Shown piece after piece: positions 5,528 to 8,488 of a DNA stretch of 8,488 nucleotides (position 1 is its first letter; every line of letters starts with the position of its first letter). The position numbers and the translations under genes are program-made. The stretch is from contig JANYLL010000434.1 in assembly GCA_025357895.1 (NCBI GenBank), positions 1 to 8,488 of the forward strand, in the 5' to 3' direction. The notes beneath the pieces were generated by a model. That model had not been told where the DNA came from, did not search any database, and saw only the letters and a list, made by a program, of their open reading frames with translations. The stretch is from Ignavibacteriota bacterium. Its GTDB lineage: Bacteria > Bacteroidota > Ignavibacteria > Palsa-1295.

Positions 5528-7693
5528 ATGAAATATACTTGCATTGTTTTTTTTCTCCTAACGCTTTGTCTTTTGCATTCTGCGTCCTTCGCGCAGCACA
5601 TAAAGTTCAGCCAAGCCGAGCGCACCATCATCCGCCTTCAGGATGAACGTCGCGGCGTTGATACAATTGCACGCTATCTCGATTCGAAAGACGAGAAGGT
5701 CGCATGGCGCGCAACGATTGCGCTTGCAAATATTCATGATACCAATTCACGCCCTGCTTTAATTTCGCATTTAGCAAAAGAAACTCGTCCCTATGTGATA
5801 GATGGAATTGCGTTTGCTCTCGGAGTACTGGGTCCTAATGCTCTTAGCGCTAATGCTATTATTGAAAACATGCCGAAGAATCGCTATTCCGAAGAAATAT
5901 TCATTGCCTTAGCGCGCACATTCCCACAAGAAAATATTAAAGATCTTAATTTGATACTCGGTATGGGAATTGGAGCTTTAGATAAAAAACCGGCTCCGCC
6001 TCATTCAGAAATACTTGCAATAAGTTCGGCTCTTATGCAGATGGGATTACGAAAATTCATTGATGATGACAATATTGAAATGTGCCGGATATTAGAATCA
6101 GATAATGATCCCATCGTGCGCTGGCATTGCGCCTATGCGTTAAGCCGAACTGAAGATTCTGTTTTATTATCAAAACATCTTGACATAATAAAATTATATC
6201 TCAAAGATGTCGGTTCGCCCGAATCGCGAATGTTTGCTGCAACTGCTTTAGGCAGAGTTCATAACGAAGAAGCAGGGAAAATTTTGATTGAAGCGGGACG
6301 CAGCGAAACAGAATGGCGAGTGCGTGTGAATATTTTTAATGCAATTGGAAAGCTGCCTCGCTTTTCATCGGCGATCGATGACGTACTCAAAAAAGCCGTG
6401 ATGGAATCTTCGAAAGAAAATCCGATCGGCGATCACGTTGCGCGAACAGCACTTGATGTGCTCGATCAAATGATCGCTGCCGGAAAAGTCTCCTCGCCGG
6501 ATTCCATAACAATCAGAGAGTGGCTGAGTGAGTATGAACCCGGAAAAGAATTACATGAAGACCAGTCCCTCCGCATCCGTTCACAAACTATGGTGCCGCT
6601 TGCACGATTAGGGGCAAATGAAGAGAGGATAAAGGAAATCGGTACTTTTATTGCATTCGCTGACCGCACAGCAGAGATCAATGTTTGGAAAGCTATGGGT
6701 ACTATCCCCGATACACTTGCTTTCTTTCGGCTCATCGCAAGAGTGTTTACAGGTGCACCTAATAATATTATTTATGTGCTCGAGGGTTTACATTCTCAAT
6801 GGGAGATGGCAAAAAGAGATACTGCTTATATGATGGTGTTAGAAAAAGGACACTTTGCAAGTATGTACCGCCACATGCTCATTCGCTTTCCGAGCATCAC
6901 CGATGATCCATCCGTGGTTTCAGCAACCATGGAGCAAGTAAAAGATCCGTATGTCCTCAGAGATTCACTTCGTGCCGAAGCAGAAACATATCTGCTTCAA
7001 TATCTCGATAAATATGCATATCCGAAATATCACGATCATCTGATCTCCATCTTCAGCGCTATCGCATATCTCAAGCCAAAGAATGATACGATCACGACAA
7101 AGCTTTATGAAATTCAAAAGAAAGCCGCAGCCGAATGGGGAGATCAGATGGTTGCTGATTCAGCTCGCAATACAATTGCCATTTTAAATCCAACGATGTT
7201 GCTTAGACCACCATCTATAGCAAAACTTATTCGTGAACCTATCGATTGGAAAGCGATAGAAGCGCTTCCCGATACGATGCTCATTCAGACGCAATATGGA
7301 TTCATGTTCTTAAAACTCGATACGTATAATGCACCTCTGACTGCATTGAATATGTATAAACTTGCAAAAATAAATTTCTTTGCCAATAATTATATTCATC
7401 GCGTCGTGCCAAATTTTGTCATTCAATCCGGTGATAACACCGGCACAGGCGATGGCGGACCTGGCTATGCGATTCGCACCGAGATCTCACCTGTTCGCTA
7501 TGATAGCGCCGGAGTTGTCGGCATGGCATCAAGCGGCAAAGACACGGAAGGCTCGCAGTGGTTCATCACTCACTGCCCCACTCCGCATCTGAATACCCGC
7601 TATACGATATGGGGCGAGATAGTAAAGGGGACTGAAAAAATTGAGAAGTATTTGTTGAATGATGTGATAGAAAATATCACGCCATATAAATAA
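5528..7693 (+). CDS. Exported HEAT-repeat protein with C-terminal cyclophilin domain
   Basis: This 721-residue protein begins with a signal peptide (1-22, ending ASFA before Q23), so it acts outside the cytoplasm, probably in the periplasm. Paired helices resembling HEAT repeats are visible at about 54-102 (DEKVAWRATIALANI, YVIDGIAFALGVLG) and 193-276 (DPIVRWHCAYALS, ESRMFAATALGRV, EWRVRVNIFNAIG). More helix-rich sequence runs to about 555. Residues 583-710 form a cyclophilin-type peptidyl-prolyl isomerase: IHRVVPNFVIQSGD, GTGDGGPGY, GMASSGKDTEGSQWFIT, PHLNTRYTIWGEIVKG. Catalytic Arg625, Phe630, Gln633 and Phe679 match the human CypA residues Arg55, Phe60, Gln63 and Phe113. The CypA tryptophan and histidine of the drug pocket are replaced by His and Tyr, as in many bacterial forms. 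It probably binds and folds exported proteins; clients are unknown. There is no Shine-Dalgarno sequence. Confidence 0.85.
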   Translation: MKYTCIVFFLLTLCLLHSASFAQHIKFSQAERTIIRLQDERRGVDTIARYLDSKDEKVAWRATIALANIHDTNSRPALISHLAKETRPYVIDGIAFALGVLGPNALSANAIIENMPKNRYSEEIFIALARTFPQENIKDLNLILGMGIGALDKKPAPPHSEILAISSALMQMGLRKFIDDDNIEMCRILESDNDPIVRWHCAYALSRTEDSVLLSKHLDIIKLYLKDVGSPESRMFAATALGRVHNEEAGKILIEAGRSETEWRVRVNIFNAIGKLPRFSSAIDDVLKKAVMESSKENPIGDHVARTALDVLDQMIAAGKVSSPDSITIREWLSEYEPGKELHEDQSLRIRSQTMVPLARLGANEERIKEIGTFIAFADRTAEINVWKAMGTIPDTLAFFRLIARVFTGAPNNIIYVLEGLHSQWEMAKRDTAYMMVLEKGHFASMYRHMLIRFPSITDDPSVVSATMEQVKDPYVLRDSLRAEAETYLLQYLDKYAYPKYHDHLISIFSAIAYLKPKNDTITTKLYEIQKKAAAEWGDQMVADSARNTIAILNPTMLLRPPSIAKLIREPIDWKAIEALPDTMLIQTQYGFMFLKLDTYNAPLTALNMYKLAKINFFANNYIHRVVPNFVIQSGDNTGTGDGGPGYAIRTEISPVRYDSAGVVGMASSGKDTEGSQWFITHCPTPHLNTRYTIWGEIVKGTEKIEKYLLNDVIENITPYK

Positions 7694-7699
7694 TTTTGT

Positions 7700-7743
7700 C
7701 TGAACCTGGATTTTATGGGATTAAAGGATTTTCAGGATGATTC
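7700..7743. repeat. Degenerate 9-bp tandem repeat
   Basis: After the HEAT-cyclophilin stop codon, GGATTTTAT, GGGATTAAA, GGATTTTCA and GGATGATTC follow one another with an exact 9-base period (7708-7743), preceded by CTGAACCT. Similar GAACC.GGATTT.GGATT.AGGAT sequences occur dispersed in many bacterial genomes (recalled). No terminator was found after this gene. Confidence 0.5.
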
Positions 7744-7750
7744 ATTCTAT

Positions 7751-7825
7751 GGTAGGCGCAGGGCTTTAGCCCGCGAACGCATTCCATGGTTGAATATTCC
7801 CGCAGACTAAAGCCCTGCGCCTACC
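7751..7825. repeat. Palindromic repeat upstream of pta
   Basis: GGTAGGCGCAGGGCTTTAG (7751-7769) and CTAAAGCCCTGCGCCTACC (7807-7825) are perfect 19-base inverted arms around a 37-base centre. This is a common kind of dispersed intergenic palindrome. It ends 15 bases before the pta ATG, so a strong hairpin in the leader could affect translation of pta. There is no T-run after the stem, so it does not look like a terminator. Confidence 0.75.
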
Positions 7826-7840
7826 AAAGAGAAAAAAATA

Positions 7841-8488
7841 ATGACTATTCTCGACAAAAAAAATAAGCCTAAAATCCTTCTCGGTGATGCCACCGACGAA
7901 AGAATGCTTCGCGCTGCCAGAATTGCAACCGATACTTCGCTTGCAAAAATAATTCTCATCGGCAAACCGGATGAAATCCAAAAGGCTGCCTCAGATGCGA
8001 ATGTAGATCTCGATGGAATAAAAATATGGTCTTTAGAAACGTGCGATATCCTCGAAGAGCTAACAAAAAATTATTACGAGACCCACAAATTAAAAGTCCC
8101 GGATTATGAAACAGCACGCGTCGAGATCATGAGCGATGACCTTCTCTTCGGCGCACTCCTCGTCAATCATGGCGATGCCGATGGAATGGTAGCCGGTTCG
8201 CTTTCAACATCAGGCAGTATCATCCGCGCCGCACTTCGCGGCATAGGGCTTGCCCAGGGTATCCGATCTCTATCGAGCGTGTTCTTGATGAACTTCCCTC
8301 TTCACGAATCACGAATCACGAGTCACGAATCACGATCCCTCGCCTTCGCCGATTGTGCAGTCATGCCCGATCCCGATGCACATCAGCTTGCCGATATTGC
8401 GATCTCAACTGCGGCAACATATAAACAACTCACAGGCAATGAACCCATCGTTGCAATGCTTTCTTATTCAACAAAAGGAAGCGCATCG
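7841..8488 (+). CDS. pta: Phosphate acetyltransferase, N-terminal part
   Basis: The first 216 codons are present; the gene runs off the right edge. The enzyme interconverts acetyl-CoA and acetyl phosphate in the cytoplasm and usually works with acetate kinase. Family segments are ILLGDATDERMLRAA (12-26), DGMVAGSLSTSGSIIRAAL (114-132), SLSSVFLM (143-150), FADCAVMPDPDAHQLADIAI (169-188) and AMLSYSTKGSA (205-215). The ATG at 7841 begins the protein just before the first family segment, so it is a stand-alone form rather than a malic-enzyme fusion. The leader GAAAAAAATA is A-rich without a clear Shine-Dalgarno sequence. Residues 155-165 (HESRITSHESR) are coded by a heptamer tandem repeat and look like an insertion in a loop before FADCA. 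The frame stays intact across it. Confidence 0.85.
   Translation, partial: MTILDKKNKPKILLGDATDERMLRAARIATDTSLAKIILIGKPDEIQKAASDANVDLDGIKIWSLETCDILEELTKNYYETHKLKVPDYETARVEIMSDDLLFGALLVNHGDADGMVAGSLSTSGSIIRAALRGIGLAQGIRSLSSVFLMNFPLHESRITSHESRSLAFADCAVMPDPDAHQLADIAISTAATYKQLTGNEPIVAMLSYSTKGSAS
8303..8335 (+). repeat. Heptamer tandem repeat inside pta
   Basis: CACGAAT is repeated: 8303-8309, 8310-8316, 8317-8323 (CACGAGT), 8324-8330 and a partial CACGA to 8335. The 33 bases equal 11 codons, so the frame is kept. Three units (21 bases) give one 7-residue peptide period, HESRITS. Removing exactly these 33 bases would leave NFPLSLAFADCA, close to what the family shows there. TCCCTC occurs on both sides (8295-8300 and 8336-8341), but 41 bases apart, so a simple target duplication is not supported. 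Confidence 0.8.

Noticed and set aside
7766..7981. Minus-strand frame across the 7751-7825 palindrome and the pta start
   Set aside because: It overlaps a dispersed palindrome and is antisense to a well-supported pta, so it is a shadow.
8303..8335. CRISPR-like or target-site-duplication reading of the heptamer array
   Set aside because: The units are 7 bases without spacers, and the flanking TCCCTC copies are 41 bases apart, which would not restore the reading frame.

Overview
The window looks like ordinary chromosome from a member of the Bacteroidota/FCB group, possibly a Kapabacteria- or Ignavibacteria-like lineage. This is inferred from three things. There is an exported protein with the STTKGFLVPRMTT-type segment common in S74/tail-fibre-like surface proteins of that group. 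Most genes have weak or no Shine-Dalgarno sequence. The intergenic gaps are AT-rich and full of palindromic repeats. No phage, transposase, tRNA, rRNA or CRISPR array was seen, and the taxonomy was not tested by any search.

Layout. Positions 1-632 (minus) hold the N-terminal 210 codons of a secreted S74/tail-fibre-like protein that runs off the left edge. Positions 633-1115 have no gene but contain several hairpins and a 14-bp palindrome, probably the leader and control region of that protein. Positions 1116-5277 (minus) hold four genes transcribed in the order ATP-grasp ligase A, ATP-grasp ligase B, GNAT acetyltransferase, lysine 2,3-aminomutase (kamA), closed by a clear intrinsic terminator. 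Positions 5278-5527 are a divergent gap with a 128-bp imperfect inverted repeat. Positions 5528-7693 (plus) encode an exported protein with HEAT-like helices and a C-terminal cyclophilin domain. Positions 7694-7840 hold two more repeats. Positions 7841-8488 (plus) are the first 216 codons of phosphate acetyltransferase (pta), cut by the right edge.

How the genes may work together. The four-gene minus-strand cluster is the most interesting part. KamA keeps the residues that hold the iron-sulfur cluster, PLP and lysine in clostridial lysine 2,3-aminomutase, so it should make beta-lysine. Two different D-Ala-D-Ala-ligase-like ATP-grasp enzymes, neither with the usual Ddl N-terminal motif, lie upstream and could join amino acids. 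A small GNAT protein could acetylate the product. I infer a small beta-lysine-containing peptide or amide pathway. The product is unknown, and the 126-148 bp gaps mean co-transcription is not proved.

The other theme is repeats. Nearly every intergenic junction holds a different palindromic or short tandem repeat. One heptamer array lies inside the pta reading frame and adds about 11 residues to a conserved domain.
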